Positions 16,235-27,601 are shown, counted from the stretch's first letter. The stretch is 64,000 nt of DNA from Sulfuricella sp. (GCA_028713975.1 JAQTNE010000011.1:1-64000), one strand, 5' to 3'. Translations and numbers: made by a program. Notes: a model not told the origin generated them from the sequence alone.

Positions 16235-17388
16235 CCGTAAAACCTAACATTCTCAAAGTTGCAGTGAGTGTGGCCATCATTGGCGCAGCGATGGTCGGTG
16301 TTCATTTTTTTAATGCAGCGCAAAACCGCACGGCAGTTGCCGTCCCCAAGGAAGCTTTGCCGACAGGTAGGGTGAAATTTGCGCCAAATGCACCGCAGCT
16401 GTCCTCGCTTAAAATTGTAACGGCAACGGAAGCGCCGCTGCCTGCGTCAGATTCACTCAATGGCCGCATTGCATACGATGAAAATGTGACTGCGCGCGTT
16501 ACTTCTCCAGTTGCAGGGCGGGTGGTCGCGCTGCACGCAGAAATCGGCGATAAGGTGTCTCGTGGTGCGGTCATGGCAAACATCGACTCACCTGATCTGG
16601 CGAGTGCCGAGGCGGACTGGCGCAAGGCGCAAGCCGATGAACTGCGCAAAAAACTAGCGTTCGAGCGTGCCAAAATACTGCTCGATGGCGAAGTTCTTGC
16701 ACGCAAGGATTACGAGTCGGCAGAGACCGATTACCAACAGGCAAAAGCGGAAACGAAACGAGCGGCTCTGCGCATGAGAAATCTGCATGCAAATGGCAAG
16801 GAAGACGGTCAGTTTGGTCTGGCAGCGCCGATCAGCGGCATCGTCGCAGACAAGCAAATCAATCCGGGGCAGGAAGTGCGCCCGGATTTGCCCAATCCGT
16901 TATTCATTGTCACCGACTTGACCCGACTTTGGGTTATCGTCGATGTGCCTGAACGCATTGCCATCGACATCCATCCAGGCCAAACCGTTGCGTTTGAAAC
17001 GGATGCTTATGCCGATCGGCCGTTTTCCGCCACTGTCGACCGGGTCGGCCTCGTGCTTGATCCGGTCACGCGCCGTATCCAGGTGCGCTGCTTGGTCAAG
17101 AACATCGACCTTAAGCTGAAACCCGAGATGTTTGCGCGTGTGTCTTTTCTGGCGGGCGATGGCGGCAGGAAAGCGATCCCGTTGCCCAATACCAGTTTCT
17201 TCGCGGAAGGAATGTATAGCTATGTGTTCGTCGAAAAACAGGCAGGCATCTTTGAAAAACGGCGTGTGAATATGGCGGTCAGAGGACACGAGCGAAGCTT
17301 CGTTGACGCCGGTCTCACCAAAGGCGAACGGGTTGTTACTGAAGGTGCGTTTTTATTGAATGCCGAGGCGGCGGGCGATGCTCAATAA
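16231..17388 (+). CDS. CzcB/CusB-type periplasmic adaptor (membrane fusion protein)
   Basis: A 385-residue HlyD/RND adaptor with one N-terminal membrane anchor (about residues 8-26), the lipoyl-like RVTSPVAGRVVALHAEIGDKVSRG segment near residue 88, a coiled-coil hairpin (DWRKAQADELRKKLAFERAK) and a beta-barrel domain. I chose ATG 16231 because it overlaps the upstream stop and gives a normal anchor. It links the inner-membrane pump to the outer-membrane channel. There is no His-rich or Met-rich N-terminal extension that would point to one particular metal. Confidence 0.88.
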   Translation: MTVKPNILKVAVSVAIIGAAMVGVHFFNAAQNRTAVAVPKEALPTGRVKFAPNAPQLSSLKIVTATEAPLPASDSLNGRIAYDENVTARVTSPVAGRVVALHAEIGDKVSRGAVMANIDSPDLASAEADWRKAQADELRKKLAFERAKILLDGEVLARKDYESAETDYQQAKAETKRAALRMRNLHANGKEDGQFGLAAPISGIVADKQINPGQEVRPDLPNPLFIVTDLTRLWVIVDVPERIAIDIHPGQTVAFETDAYADRPFSATVDRVGLVLDPVTRRIQVRCLVKNIDLKLKPEMFARVSFLAGDGGRKAIPLPNTSFFAEGMYSYVFVEKQAGIFEKRRVNMAVRGHERSFVDAGLTKGERVVTEGAFLLNAEAAGDAQ

Positions 17389-20300
17389 ATTGATCGATTT
17401 TGTTCTCGCACAACGCGTTTTCGTCCTCATCCTGACGGCGGCATTGGTCGCATTCGGCTATCGGGCACTGACCAGCCTGCCGATCGAGGCATTTCCAGAT
17501 GTGCAGGATGTTCAGGTGCAGATCGTCACACAGTATCCGGGGCAGGCGCCGGAAGAAGTCGAACGCACCATCACGCTGCCGATTGAACGGGAAATGAGCG
17601 GTGTACCGCGTCAAACCCAGTTGCGTTCGGTGTCAATCACCGGATTGTCGATCGTTACCCTGACGTTTGCCGACGGCACGGACGATTATTTCGCGCGCCA
17701 GCAAGTGCTGGAAAAACTGCAAAACGTGAACCTACCCAGCGGTATTCAAGCGAGTCTCGCGCCGCTAACAACGGCAGTTGGCGAAGTTTATCGTTATGTC
17801 GTCGAAGCGCCACCGGGCATGGATGCCAACGAAATAAGGGCGTTGCAAGATTGGGTGATTCGCCCTAATCTCAGGATTGTCCAGGGTGTTGCCGACGTTG
17901 TCAGTTTCGGCGGTACTGTGAAGGAGTATCAGGTTCAGGTCGATCCCAATGCGTTGAAACGCTATGGTGTCACCATAGATCAGGTCAATCTGGCGTTGAC
18001 CAACAACAGTGCCAATGTCGGTGGTGGCCTGGTAAAACGTGGGGATGAGGCGCTGGTGGTACGCGGCATCGGGATTTTCAACAGTATCGAAGAAATCGGT
18101 CGCGTGATCGTCAAGGCCAATAATGGCAAAACGGTACTGGTGTCTGATGTTGCGGATGTCGCAATCGGGCATCGCCCGCGCTCTGGAGTGGTCGCTTTCA
18201 ACAAGGATGACAGCGTGGTTGAAGGCATCGTGCAGATGAGTAAGGGAAGCAATGCCGCGAAGGTGGTAGCGAGCATCAAAAGCAGCGTTGCCGACATTAA
18301 TAAGAAACTACCCAAGGGAGTGCGCATCAGGGCAATTTACGACCGCACACAACTAATCGATCATACGGTTCATACGGTTGCTGAAAATTTATTGGTCGGT
18401 GCTGCGCTGGTCATTGCCATTTTGATTTTGTTCCTGGGTAACTGGCGCGCGGCGCTGATCGTGGCGACGGTGATCCCTCTATCCCTGCTATTCGCATTCA
18501 TCATGCTCGATGCGCGGGGTATTCCGGCTAATCTGATTTCTCTTGGAGCGGTCGACTTCGGCATCATCATTGATAGTGCCGTCGTGCTGGTGGAGGCGCT
18601 GATTGTGCGGCTTGCCACGCATAATTACGATGCCGCGTCGCAGCTAACACCCTATGCCTGGCGCAAGGCAACACTCAAGCAGACAGTGGTTGAACTCGGT
18701 CATCCGATTTTATTTGCCAAGGCTATTATCATCGTCGCCTTTATCCCGATTTATACCTTTCAGCGCGTGGAAGGAAAAATTTTCTCGCCGGTTGCCTTCA
18801 CCCTCAGTTTTGCCATGCTGGGCGCCATCATCCTGACCATGACGCTGGTGCCGACACTGCTGGCATGGGCCATGAAACGCCATCCGATGGCTGAAAAGCA
18901 TAGTGCATGGTTGCACCATATTCAGGATATGTACCGAATGATGCTGGTGCGCGCCCAGAAAAAACGCACGCTGGTCATGGCAGGATCGGCTGCGATCCTG
19001 GCTATTACGCTGATGCTGGCGCCACTGCTTGGCAGCGAGTTTTTGCCAAAGCTTGATGAAGGCAACATCTGGCTGACCATCAGCCTGCCGACTTCCAGTT
19101 CGCTGCAAAAAACCGTGCAAATTGAACATCAGGTGCGTGCCATACTTCAGACTTATCCTGAAGTTGGCAATATCATTTCACATGTTGGCCGTCCGGATGA
19201 TGGCACCGATCCGAAAGGGCCGAATAACATGGAAATTCTGGCCGACCTGAAACCACGCAGCCAGTGGAAATTTAACGACAAGGAAAGCCTTGTTGCCGAT
19301 ATGTCGGCAAAAATTCGCACGATTCCGGGCATACCGACCAATTTTTCCCAGGTGATTGAGGATAACGTGGAGGAGTCTTTGTCCGGCGTCAAGGGGGAAA
19401 TTGCCATCAAGGTGTTTGGGCCTGATCTGGATGTGCTTACGCAGAAAAGCGAACAGATCGCATCGATATTGAGAGGCATCTCCGGTTCCTCTGATGTTGA
19501 TGCAGTAAAAACCGGCGGACAAAGCGAACTGGATATTGTAATTGACCGCAACCGGATTGCCCGGCTCGGCATCAATGTCGCTGACGTCAATGCCGCAATC
19601 CAGACCGCCTTGGCCGGAAATGCGGTGAATGCCTATTTCGAAGGTGACCGGCGCTTCGATATTACAGTCCGGCTGAAGGAGGCTTTTCGCGATTCCGTCG
19701 ATGATATTGCCGCATTGCAGGTCAATCTCCCCGGCGCTTCAGGAACGGTTGCGTTAGGCGATATCGCGCGTGTCGATATCCGCCAGGGTGCGGCACGTAT
19801 TAGCCGCGAGGCGGGTGTGCGCAATGCTTCGGTAAAAGCCAATCTGCTTGGCCGCGACCAGGGCAGTTTTGTCGCTGAGGCGCAACGAAAGGTTGCGGAG
19901 CAGGTGCATTTGCCGCCGGGTTATCAAATTACCTGGGGCGGCCAGTTCGAGAACCAGCAGCGGGCCGTCAAGCGGCTTGAAATTATCGTCCCAATTACGG
20001 TGTTTTTAATTTTCTCACTACTGTTCTGGGCGTTCCGCTCGGTACGCAAGGCGCTTCTGGTGCTGTCGATTGTGCCATTTACGCTAATCGGCGGCGTCGT
20101 TGGGCTGGCGGTCGTCGGCTTGCATTTTTCCGTGTCCGCCGCTGTTGGATTTATCGCGGTAGCCGGAATATCGGTGCAGAATGGCGTCATCATGGTGGAA
20201 CAGATTGTCGATATCGCGCGGACAAATCGATCCGTGTTTTCCAGTGCGGTCGAGGGTGCCGTGTCGCGATTGCGGCCTGTTCTCATGACGGCATTAATGG

Positions 20301-20467
20301 CCGGGTTGGGATTGTTGCCAGCAGCGCTGTCGCATGGCATCGGTTCAGAAACGCAGCGCCCGTTTGCCGTGGTCATTGTCGGCGGCATTGTGTCGGCCAC
20401 GCTCTTTACGTTGTTGCTTATCCCACTGGCTTTTCCTTATTTTTCCGAAAAACCGGAGAAGGAATGA
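17378..20467 (+). CDS. CzcA-family heavy-metal RND efflux pump
   Basis: A 1029-residue inner-membrane RND transporter of the heavy-metal (HME) branch. It opens MLNKLIDFVLAQRVFVLIL, has two large periplasmic loops and 12 membrane helices, and shows DFGIIIDSAVVLVEA near residue 393, the HME signature in helix 4 that carries the proton-relay acidic residues. The version here has DSA and VEA where Zn/Co/Cd pumps usually have DGA and VEN, so the metal cannot be assigned. The start lies inside the end of the adaptor gene. A paralogous but not metal-type RND pump lies at 44487-47564. Confidence 0.9.
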   Translation: MLNKLIDFVLAQRVFVLILTAALVAFGYRALTSLPIEAFPDVQDVQVQIVTQYPGQAPEEVERTITLPIEREMSGVPRQTQLRSVSITGLSIVTLTFADGTDDYFARQQVLEKLQNVNLPSGIQASLAPLTTAVGEVYRYVVEAPPGMDANEIRALQDWVIRPNLRIVQGVADVVSFGGTVKEYQVQVDPNALKRYGVTIDQVNLALTNNSANVGGGLVKRGDEALVVRGIGIFNSIEEIGRVIVKANNGKTVLVSDVADVAIGHRPRSGVVAFNKDDSVVEGIVQMSKGSNAAKVVASIKSSVADINKKLPKGVRIRAIYDRTQLIDHTVHTVAENLLVGAALVIAILILFLGNWRAALIVATVIPLSLLFAFIMLDARGIPANLISLGAVDFGIIIDSAVVLVEALIVRLATHNYDAASQLTPYAWRKATLKQTVVELGHPILFAKAIIIVAFIPIYTFQRVEGKIFSPVAFTLSFAMLGAIILTMTLVPTLLAWAMKRHPMAEKHSAWLHHIQDMYRMMLVRAQKKRTLVMAGSAAILAITLMLAPLLGSEFLPKLDEGNIWLTISLPTSSSLQKTVQIEHQVRAILQTYPEVGNIISHVGRPDDGTDPKGPNNMEILADLKPRSQWKFNDKESLVADMSAKIRTIPGIPTNFSQVIEDNVEESLSGVKGEIAIKVFGPDLDVLTQKSEQIASILRGISGSSDVDAVKTGGQSELDIVIDRNRIARLGINVADVNAAIQTALAGNAVNAYFEGDRRFDITVRLKEAFRDSVDDIAALQVNLPGASGTVALGDIARVDIRQGAARISREAGVRNASVKANLLGRDQGSFVAEAQRKVAEQVHLPPGYQITWGGQFENQQRAVKRLEIIVPITVFLIFSLLFWAFRSVRKALLVLSIVPFTLIGGVVGLAVVGLHFSVSAAVGFIAVAGISVQNGVIMVEQIVDIARTNRSVFSSAVEGAVSRLRPVLMTALMAGLGLLPAALSHGIGSETQRPFAVVIVGGIVSATLFTLLLIPLAFPYFSEKPEKE

Positions 20468-20824
20468 TGTTGATATTCATCTGATCATATTGTTGCATTG
20501 GGTTGATAGCGGGTTCAATGAACTTGCGTGCGGTATCACTGGCGACTTGCTTCCGCCCGTTGTTTTATAAGCGCTCCTCGCTGTTCAACCGTTGCGGTAT
20601 CGCCAGTGTTTTCCGCCGGAAGGTGTGACTTCTAAGGTATAATCCACTCCCGTCTGTGAGACTGACCCGGCCAGGTGCCCGGTTTGGCATCGCGGATGCG
20701 AGCATCGCAGCATCGAAAATCCCCTGTGTGGACGTAGACCATTAAAATAGATTGTGATGCATAAAATATATTTGAAACAGTGTATTGAGTTTATTCTGAG
20801 ACGGCGTGAGACAGTCCAAACCAC
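20468..20824. other. Gap before lepA: leader with a TATAAT box and GC-rich stem-forming segment
   Basis: No gene is seen in these 357 bases. A TATAAT occurs at 20638-20643 but without a good -35 at the right spacing. Downstream, about 20655-20715 is GC-rich with overlapping short stems (for example TGCGA-gca-TCGCA), followed by an AT-rich run to the lepA start. It may be the native lepA promoter and leader, exposed or rearranged where the metal-efflux cassette joined the housekeeping operon. No intrinsic terminator for the efflux operon is evident. Confidence 0.4.
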
Positions 20825-22618
<1,794 letters not shown>

Positions 22619-22703
22619 CGGGGGCTAGGGGGCCAGGGGCCAGGAAAATCGCGAAGCGATAAATTCTGACCCCTAATCTCTGATCCCTCGCAGAGGGTAT
22701 TAA

Positions 22704-23507
22704 ATGAATTTTCCGTTAATCATGTTGGTCGCACTGGTCGTCACTGGCGTCATCTGGCTATTCGATATCTACGCACTCAAGCCGAAACGCGCCGACAACG
22801 CCAAAGAGCCATTACTGGTCGAATATTCCAAGAGTTTTTTTCCGGTCATCCTGGTGGTGTTCACACTGCGTTCCTTCCTGGTCGAGCCGTTCAAGATTCC
22901 GTCCGGCTCCATGATGCCGACCCTGCTGGTGGGGGACTTTATCCTGGTGAACAAGTACACCTACGGCATTCGTCTGCCGGTGGTCAACAAAAAAATTCTC
23001 GAGATCAGCCAGCCGCACAACGGCGATGTGATGGTGTTCCGTTACCCCGAAGACCCGTCGCTGGATTACATCAAGCGCGTGGTCGGCATGCCGGGAGATA
23101 AGGTCAGCTACCGCGACAAGCATCTCACCATTAACGGCCAGCCTTTGAAGATGGAAAGCAAGGGTAACTACAGCTATGTCAAGAGCGGGCTGAATTTTGT
23201 AAGTGCCGCTCTTTACAGCGAACAACTGGGGGAACACAACCACCAGACCCTGGTACAGCCCGATGCACCAACCGTGCGCTTGGGCGATGTGAGGCCGTTT
23301 TCCAACCATGAAAATTGCGTTTACAATGAAGAGGGCTTTACCTGCACGGTGCCGCAAGGTCACTATTTCATGATGGGCGACAACCGGGATGACAGTAATG
23401 ATGGCCGTTACTGGGGCTTTGTGCCGGATCGCAACATCGTGGGCAAGGCGTTCATGATCTGGTGGAACTTTGACGATCTCAAGCGTATCGGGAAATCCAT
23501 TGATTAA
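22704..23507 (+). CDS. lepB: Signal peptidase I
   Basis: LepB removes signal peptides from exported proteins at the periplasmic face of the inner membrane. The 267-residue protein has two N-terminal membrane helices, the catalytic Ser region FKIPSGSMMPTLLVGD near residue 68-83, the catalytic Lys region DYIKRVVGMPGDKV near residue 123, and the MGDNRDDSNDGRYWG box near 229. It follows lepA by 85 bp; that spacer holds only short G/C-rich repeats and an AGAGGG ribosome site. Confidence 0.97.
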   Translation: MNFPLIMLVALVVTGVIWLFDIYALKPKRADNAKEPLLVEYSKSFFPVILVVFTLRSFLVEPFKIPSGSMMPTLLVGDFILVNKYTYGIRLPVVNKKILEISQPHNGDVMVFRYPEDPSLDYIKRVVGMPGDKVSYRDKHLTINGQPLKMESKGNYSYVKSGLNFVSAALYSEQLGEHNHQTLVQPDAPTVRLGDVRPFSNHENCVYNEEGFTCTVPQGHYFMMGDNRDDSNDGRYWGFVPDRNIVGKAFMIWWNFDDLKRIGKSID

Positions 23508-23519
23508 GAGAGGGCAACC

Positions 23520-23876
23520 ATGAAAAAACAGCTCGGAGCAACGCTCATTGGCATGCTTTTTATCGCGGGCATGATTGGGGTGGTTGTGGTATTGGCGGCG
23601 AAACTGGTGCCCGCCTATGTGGAATTCATGTCGGTAAAGAAGGTGCTCAATGCCATGGATACCGGCGGCGATCTCAAGACCATGTCGCCCAAGGAGATTC
23701 AGGCTTCATTTTTCAAGCGCGGCAGTATCGACAATATTCATAGCGTCAAGCCGGAAGACCTTGAAATCGGCCGTGCCGGGGATCAATCGACCATAGCCGT
23801 GTCTTATTCCGTCAAGGTGCCGGTCGTGGCCAACGTTAGCGCCTGGCTGGATTTTTCGGCTTCAGCCGGACGCTAG
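23520..23876 (+). CDS. DUF4845 single-pass membrane protein
   Basis: A 118-residue protein of the DUF4845 family, regularly encoded between lepB and rnc in betaproteobacteria and pseudomonads. One N-terminal membrane helix (about residues 7-32, preceded by KKQLGATLIGML, prepilin-like in look) is followed by a small exposed domain with EIQASFFKRGSIDNIHSV. Its function is unknown. It lies 12 bp after lepB and 18 bp before rnc, so it is cotranscribed with both. Confidence 0.85.
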   Translation: MKKQLGATLIGMLFIAGMIGVVVVLAAKLVPAYVEFMSVKKVLNAMDTGGDLKTMSPKEIQASFFKRGSIDNIHSVKPEDLEIGRAGDQSTIAVSYSVKVPVVANVSAWLDFSASAGR

Positions 23877-23894
23877 CGGCGCGACTCCTCCTGC

Positions 23895-24569
23895 ATGGGA
23901 ATTGAAACGCTGCTCCGGCGCATCGGCTACGAATTCAAGGATCAGGCCCTGTTGCGCCGGGCGCTGACCCATCGCAGCTATGGCATGCCGCACAACGAGC
24001 GGCTGGAATTCCTCGGCGACAGCGTGCTGAACTGTTCCATCGCCACGCACCTTTTTCATCTCCATACGCGCGTGCAGGAAGGCGACCTGAGCCGGATGCG
24101 CGCCCATCTGGTCAAGGAGCAGACGCTTTCCGAAATCGCCGCATCGCTGAATCTGGGCGATCATCTGCTACTCGGTGAAGGCGAGCTGAAAAGTGGCGGC
24201 TTCCGCCGTCCGTCGATTCTCGCCGACACGCTGGAAGCGATTATCGGCGCGGTTTACCTCGATGCTGGCTTCATTGCGGCGGAGCAGATGATCGCGCGGC
24301 TGTTCGAGCCGCTGATGAAAGGACTCGACCCGAAAACCCTGGGCAAGGACCCGAAAACCTTGCTGCAGGAATATCTTCAGGGCCGCAAGCTGCCGTTGCC
24401 GAATTACACCGTGCTGTCGATTAGCGGGGAAGCCCATCAGCAGCATTTTGAAGTCGAATGTGCCATTCCTGCCATGAGCGTGCGCGCCTGTGGCGGGGGA
24501 GTGAGCCGCCGCAGCGCAGAGCAGGCCGCCGCCGAAAGCGCCCTGCAAATGCTCAATCAGCAAGGATAA
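23895..24569 (+). CDS. rnc: Ribonuclease III
   Basis: RNase III cleaves double-stranded RNA in rRNA and mRNA processing. The 224-residue protein has the signature [13 protein letters not shown] near residue 35, the second acidic site [15 protein letters not shown] near residue 112, and a C-terminal double-stranded RNA-binding domain (residues 150-222, [20 protein letters not shown] and [17 protein letters not shown]). It ends 1 bp before era, a near-universal coupling. Confidence 0.97.
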   Translation: MGIETLLRRIGYEFKDQALLRRALTHRSYGMPHNERLEFLGDSVLNCSIATHLFHLHTRVQEGDLSRMRAHLVKEQTLSEIAASLNLGDHLLLGEGELKSGGFRRPSILADTLEAIIGAVYLDAGFIAAEQMIARLFEPLMKGLDPKTLGKDPKTLLQEYLQGRKLPLPNYTVLSISGEAHQQHFEVECAIPAMSVRACGGGVSRRSAEQAAAESALQMLNQQG

Positions 24570-24570
24570 A

Positions 24571-25452
24571 ATGGAATTTCGCACCGGTTACATCGCTATT
24601 GTCGGACGCCCGAACGTGGGTAAATCGACGCTGCTTAATCACCTGATCGGGCAGAAAATCAGCATCACCTCGCGCAAGGCGCAAACCACCCGGCACCGCA
24701 TTGTCGGCATCCGCACCGACGAAGATGCGCAGTATGTATTTGTCGATACGCCGGGCTTCCAGATGCAGCACCAGAACGTGTTGAACCGCGTAATGAACCG
24801 CACCGTGACGCAGTCCCTGTCGGATGTGGACGTGGTGTTGTTCGTGATCGAATCGATGCGTTTCGGCGAGCGTGACGAAAAGGTGCTGGCCCTGTTGCCG
24901 CGCGATTGTCCGGTGGTTCTGGTGATCAACAAGCTGGATAAGGTGAGCGACAAGACCGATCTGCTGCCATTTATCGAGAAAGTGTCGGTCTTGTTTCCCT
25001 TTGCCGCGATCATCCCGGTCAGCGCCAAGCGCGACGCGCAGTTGCCCGAACTGGTGCAGGAAATCCGCCGTCATCTGCATGAAGGCGCGCCGATCTACGG
25101 CGAAGAAGAAATTACCAACCGCAGCGAGCGTTTTCTTGCTGCCGAAATCGTGCGCGAAAAGGTATTCCGCCTGCTCGGCGACGAAATACCTTATTCCATC
25201 AGCGTCGAGATTGAGAAATTTGAAACCGAAGGAAACCTGCGCCGAGTTTTCGCCGCCATCATTGTGGACAGGGATAGCCAGAAGCCGATCTTGATCGGCA
25301 AGAAGGGCGAAAAACTCAAGGAAATCGGCACCCAGGCCCGCAAGGACATGGAAGAACTGTTCAACAAGAAAGTCTATCTCGAGGTCTGGGTCAAGGTGAA
25401 AAGCGGCTGGGCCGACGACGAGCGGGCTGTGAAAAGCCTGGGCTACGAATAG
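24571..25452 (+). CDS. era: GTPase Era
   Basis: Era is an essential GTPase that binds 16S rRNA and helps 30S assembly. The 293-residue protein shows G1 GRPNVGKST near residue 10, the effector region [14 protein letters not shown]3 DTPGF, G4 NKLD and a C-terminal KH domain containing [14 protein letters not shown]. recO would normally follow directly; here about 2.3 kb of accessory genes intervene before recO at 27753. Confidence 0.98.
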   Translation: MEFRTGYIAIVGRPNVGKSTLLNHLIGQKISITSRKAQTTRHRIVGIRTDEDAQYVFVDTPGFQMQHQNVLNRVMNRTVTQSLSDVDVVLFVIESMRFGERDEKVLALLPRDCPVVLVINKLDKVSDKTDLLPFIEKVSVLFPFAAIIPVSAKRDAQLPELVQEIRRHLHEGAPIYGEEEITNRSERFLAAEIVREKVFRLLGDEIPYSISVEIEKFETEGNLRRVFAAIIVDRDSQKPILIGKKGEKLKEIGTQARKDMEELFNKKVYLEVWVKVKSGWADDERAVKSLGYE

Positions 25453-25482
25453 GGGCGCTTGTTGTCGCTATTTTGCAGGGTG

Positions 25483-25911
25483 CTATGTCCCCACCCAGAT
25501 GAACAGCGTTTTCTCCTGATCTATCGCGTTTCCAGCCAGTTGCGATAGCTCCGCCAGGAAATCCTGAACCGCTTCTGCCGCCCATTCGTCTATTTCGAAT
25601 TCCTCAGTGACGGCTAATTCTTCGCCGATCCGTTCCAGCGCATCCTCTTCCAGTTCGGCCAGATCTCTGACCGATCCATGCGGAAACCGGATCAGCCACG
25701 GGCCTTCGTCGGAGGCGGTAAACAGAGGCCGGAATTCTTCAAAGGCCTCATCAAAGGTCTGGCCCGTCAGAGTGGACTGGAGCATCGCCAGTTTTTCCAG
25801 GCTGATGTCGTTCGCTTCCATGCCTTGCCAGTCTTCGAGCGGCGACAGCGATTCCCCGATATCCCTGATTTCGTCCGGTTCCCCGATGACGATATTCGTC
25901 ATAACTTGCAT
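25483..25911 (-). CDS. Uncharacterised acidic protein
   Basis: I do not recognise this 142-residue protein. It is strongly acidic (many Glu and Asp, for example DLAELEEDALERIGEELAVTEEFEIDEW), has no signal peptide or membrane helix, and looks mostly helical. ATG 25909-25911 has an AAAGGA ribosome site. It lies on the opposite strand to era and ends 30 bp from it, at the left edge of the accessory block between era and recO. The composition would suit an inhibitor or immunity protein, but nothing in the sequence proves that. Confidence 0.6.
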   Translation of the reverse strand: MQVMTNIVIGEPDEIRDIGESLSPLEDWQGMEANDISLEKLAMLQSTLTGQTFDEAFEEFRPLFTASDEGPWLIRFPHGSVRDLAELEEDALERIGEELAVTEEFEIDEWAAEAVQDFLAELSQLAGNAIDQEKTLFIWVGT

Positions 25912-25934
25912 AAATTCCTTTCTAAACAGAATGC

Positions 25935-25990
25935 GTAGGGTGCGCCATGCGCACCAATCTACAATAAACGGTGCGCACGGTGCACCCTAC
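25935..25990. repeat. Imperfect 21-bp inverted repeat, widespread intergenic palindrome type
   Basis: The arms at 25935-25955 (starting GTAGGGTGCG) and 25970-25990 (ending GCACCCTAC) match at 19 of 21 positions, with a 14-base loop. Palindromes with the TAGGGTGCG/CGCACCCTA core recur between genes in many environmental proteobacteria and behave like small non-coding repeats. It separates the acidic-protein gene from the flavin-reductase gene. It lacks the long T-run of an intrinsic terminator. Confidence 0.75.
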
Positions 25991-26010
25991 AATCATACCC
26001 TGCCGGGCGC

Positions 26011-26547
26011 TTATTTCATTCTGGATGGCAGCTTGATCGTCTCGCCGTCAACCTTGAAAATGCCTTTTCCAAGGTGATGGATTGTCCGCGGGTCTTTCAT
26101 CGTCGGGTTGATCCATGCCTTGACCACCTCAAGCACAAAGAAGCCGTACTTGTTCACCATCCGGGTATCCACTAGCCGGCATTCCAGGTTGGCATGGCAT
26201 TCGTCGATGAGCGGCGCCTGCACCAACGAGGCGGCCACCGGCGTGAGGCCGAAGGCAGCGAACTTGTCGATATCCCGCCCAGAGGTGTTGCCGCATTTCA
26301 CCACTTTTTCCGCCAGCTCCGCTGTCGGAATGTTGATCACGCATTCCCTGGTCGATTTCAAAATGTTGAACGAGTAATTTCGGTTGCTGACCACGCAGCC
26401 CACCAGCGGCGGTTCGAATTCGAGCATGGTCTGCCACGACAGGGTCATGATGTTCGGTCGCCCCTTGCGGGCGGTGGACACCATCACCACCGGCCCCGGT
26501 TCAAGCAGGCCGTACACCTTGGACAAGGGAAATGATTTTTTTGCCAT
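26011..26547 (-). CDS. Flavin reductase-like (FMN-binding split-barrel) protein
   Basis: A 178-residue protein of the DIM6/NTAB flavin-reductase family. It starts with PVVMVSTARKGRPNIMTLSW near residue 20, where FMN-phosphate-binding residues lie, followed by PPLVGCVVSNRNYSFNIL and VVKCGNTSGRDIDKF. These cytosolic proteins bind FMN and use NAD(P)H; many have no known substrate. It stands alone between the acidic protein and the second hig module and is not a usual inhabitant of the era-recO gap. Confidence 0.82.
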   Translation of the reverse strand: MAKKSFPLSKVYGLLEPGPVVMVSTARKGRPNIMTLSWQTMLEFEPPLVGCVVSNRNYSFNILKSTRECVINIPTAELAEKVVKCGNTSGRDIDKFAAFGLTPVAASLVQAPLIDECHANLECRLVDTRMVNKYGFFVLEVVKAWINPTMKDPRTIHHLGKGIFKVDGETIKLPSRMK

Positions 26548-26718
26548 CGCCGCACCTCATTCTTCAATCGGGGTCAGGTAAGTAGTGCATTATTCGCTGG
26601 AAGGAATCTTGACGCACCTTAACGATCTGTTCCATCGGCATCTTCTAAAATGTAGTTCAAAATGTTCTGCAATTTGTTGGTAAGAACAAGCTCCTGTGGC
26701 ATACGGGCTGAGCCTTCT

Positions 26719-26991
26719 TTACCGACTCTGCAAATCCTGGACGGCCTTGAGCAGTTGAGTAATATCGTCCGCTTTCTTCTCGCCAACACTTGCGACATAT
26801 TTTGGCGTGGGGCCAAGTTCGTCCGTCATCCAGCTTGCCGCCGCCGATGCGCCATAAGAAGCGACGGAGGCCAGGACGAAGACCATGATGCTTCGTGTCA
26901 TGCTTTTATTGATGTCCTGTTTGTCCAGAATGCGATTGATGAAAAAAGCCGCCACAAAAAAAGCGATGGTTGAAATAATCAAGTCCTGCAT
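26719..26991 (-). CDS. Small membrane protein downstream of higBA
   Basis: An unrecognised 90-residue protein with two predicted membrane helices (about residues 4-20 and 34-53, the second AVLASVASYGASAAASW-like) and a hydrophilic, probably coiled C-terminal tail (KKADDITQLLKAVQDLQ). The ATG at 26989-26991 has an AGGGAA ribosome site and lies 13 bp after the higA stop, so it probably shares the hig transcript. In a second frame the sequence stays open for about 35 more codons past its stop (to about 26619), which might mean the tail was shortened by a frameshift; this is weak. Confidence 0.6.
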   Translation of the reverse strand: MQDLIISTIAFFVAAFFINRILDKQDINKSMTRSIMVFVLASVASYGASAAASWMTDELGPTPKYVASVGEKKADDITQLLKAVQDLQSR

Positions 26992-27004
26992 TGACGAGTT
27001 CCCT

Positions 27005-27295
27005 TCATGCGGCCAGCCGCTGGATGCTGTCCAGTTCGCTTGCTATGATTTCCCGCGCTTCCCGTAAGTCATATTCGTCCTGCAATCCCATCCAGAACTG
27101 GACGGAAGTGCCGAGCGCTTTTGCCAGTCGAAGGGCGGTATCCGCCGTGATGGAGCGTTTCCCCAGCACAATCTCGTTGATGCGCCGGGGCGGGACGCCA
27201 ATTGCGCGTGCTAGCCCATTCTGGCTGATATCCATGGGTTTCAGGAATTCTTCGAGCAAAATTTCGCCGGGAAAAATATTTTTCAGTTTATCCAT
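27005..27295 (-). CDS. higA: HigA-type antitoxin, second copy
   Basis: A 96-residue Xre-family HigA antitoxin: [21 protein letters not shown] leads into a helix-turn-helix ([20 protein letters not shown], about residues 28-47), then [17 protein letters not shown] placed the start at ATG 27293-27295 (MDKLKNIF) because the longer frame only overlaps the toxin gene out of frame. It follows higB by 17 bp. It is paralogous to the antitoxin at 305-619, but the recognition helix differs (PPRRINEIV against TEARISAIC), so each copy probably reads its own operator. Confidence 0.9.
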   Translation of the reverse strand: MDKLKNIFPGEILLEEFLKPMDISQNGLARAIGVPPRRINEIVLGKRSITADTALRLAKALGTSVQFWMGLQDEYDLREAREIIASELDSIQRLAA

Positions 27296-27312
27296 TTTCG
27301 TGCCTCTGTTTA

Positions 27313-27594
27313 TCAGTGGTAATCTACTATTTCGACTCTCGAAGGGCCGTGTTCTGCCCATATGAAGCATATTCGCCATTGATCGTTGATTCTGATGCTG
27401 TGTTGCCCTTTGCGGTTGTTTCTGAGTTGTTCCAGGCGATTGGCTGGTGGAATTCGCAGGTCGTCTAGCGTTTGCGCCTTGTCGAGCATGAACAGCTTGC
27501 GCAGCGCAACTTGCTGAATCTCACGCGGCAGGCGGCGCGACACTTCGCTTCGCCAGATTTTTTCGGTTTCGGGGCAATGAAAATCAATAATCAT
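27313..27594 (-). CDS. higB: HigB-type toxin, second copy
   Basis: A 93-residue HigB toxin, equal in length to the copy at 632-913 and similar over its whole length: [48 protein letters not shown] and a VEIVDYH end. ATG 27592-27594 is used; a longer frame reaches into the promoter. As in the first copy, the toxin gene comes first and the antitoxin gene follows. It lies at the right edge of the accessory block between era and recO. Confidence 0.9.
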   Translation of the reverse strand: MIIDFHCPETEKIWRSEVSRRLPREIQQVALRKLFMLDKAQTLDDLRIPPANRLEQLRNNRKGQHSIRINDQWRICFIWAEHGPSRVEIVDYH

Positions 27595-27601
27595 ACATTT
27601 A

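Noticed and set aside
22619-22703. G/C-rich short repeats between lepA and lepB
   Set aside because: GGGGCCAGG repeats and CTGACCCCT-like words occur, but no stable terminator or regulatory element can be supported, and lepB clearly belongs to the same transcript.
26619-26718. Possible continuation of the small membrane protein in another frame
   Set aside because: About 35 open codons follow the stop in a second frame, but with no homology to guide it a frameshift cannot be claimed.
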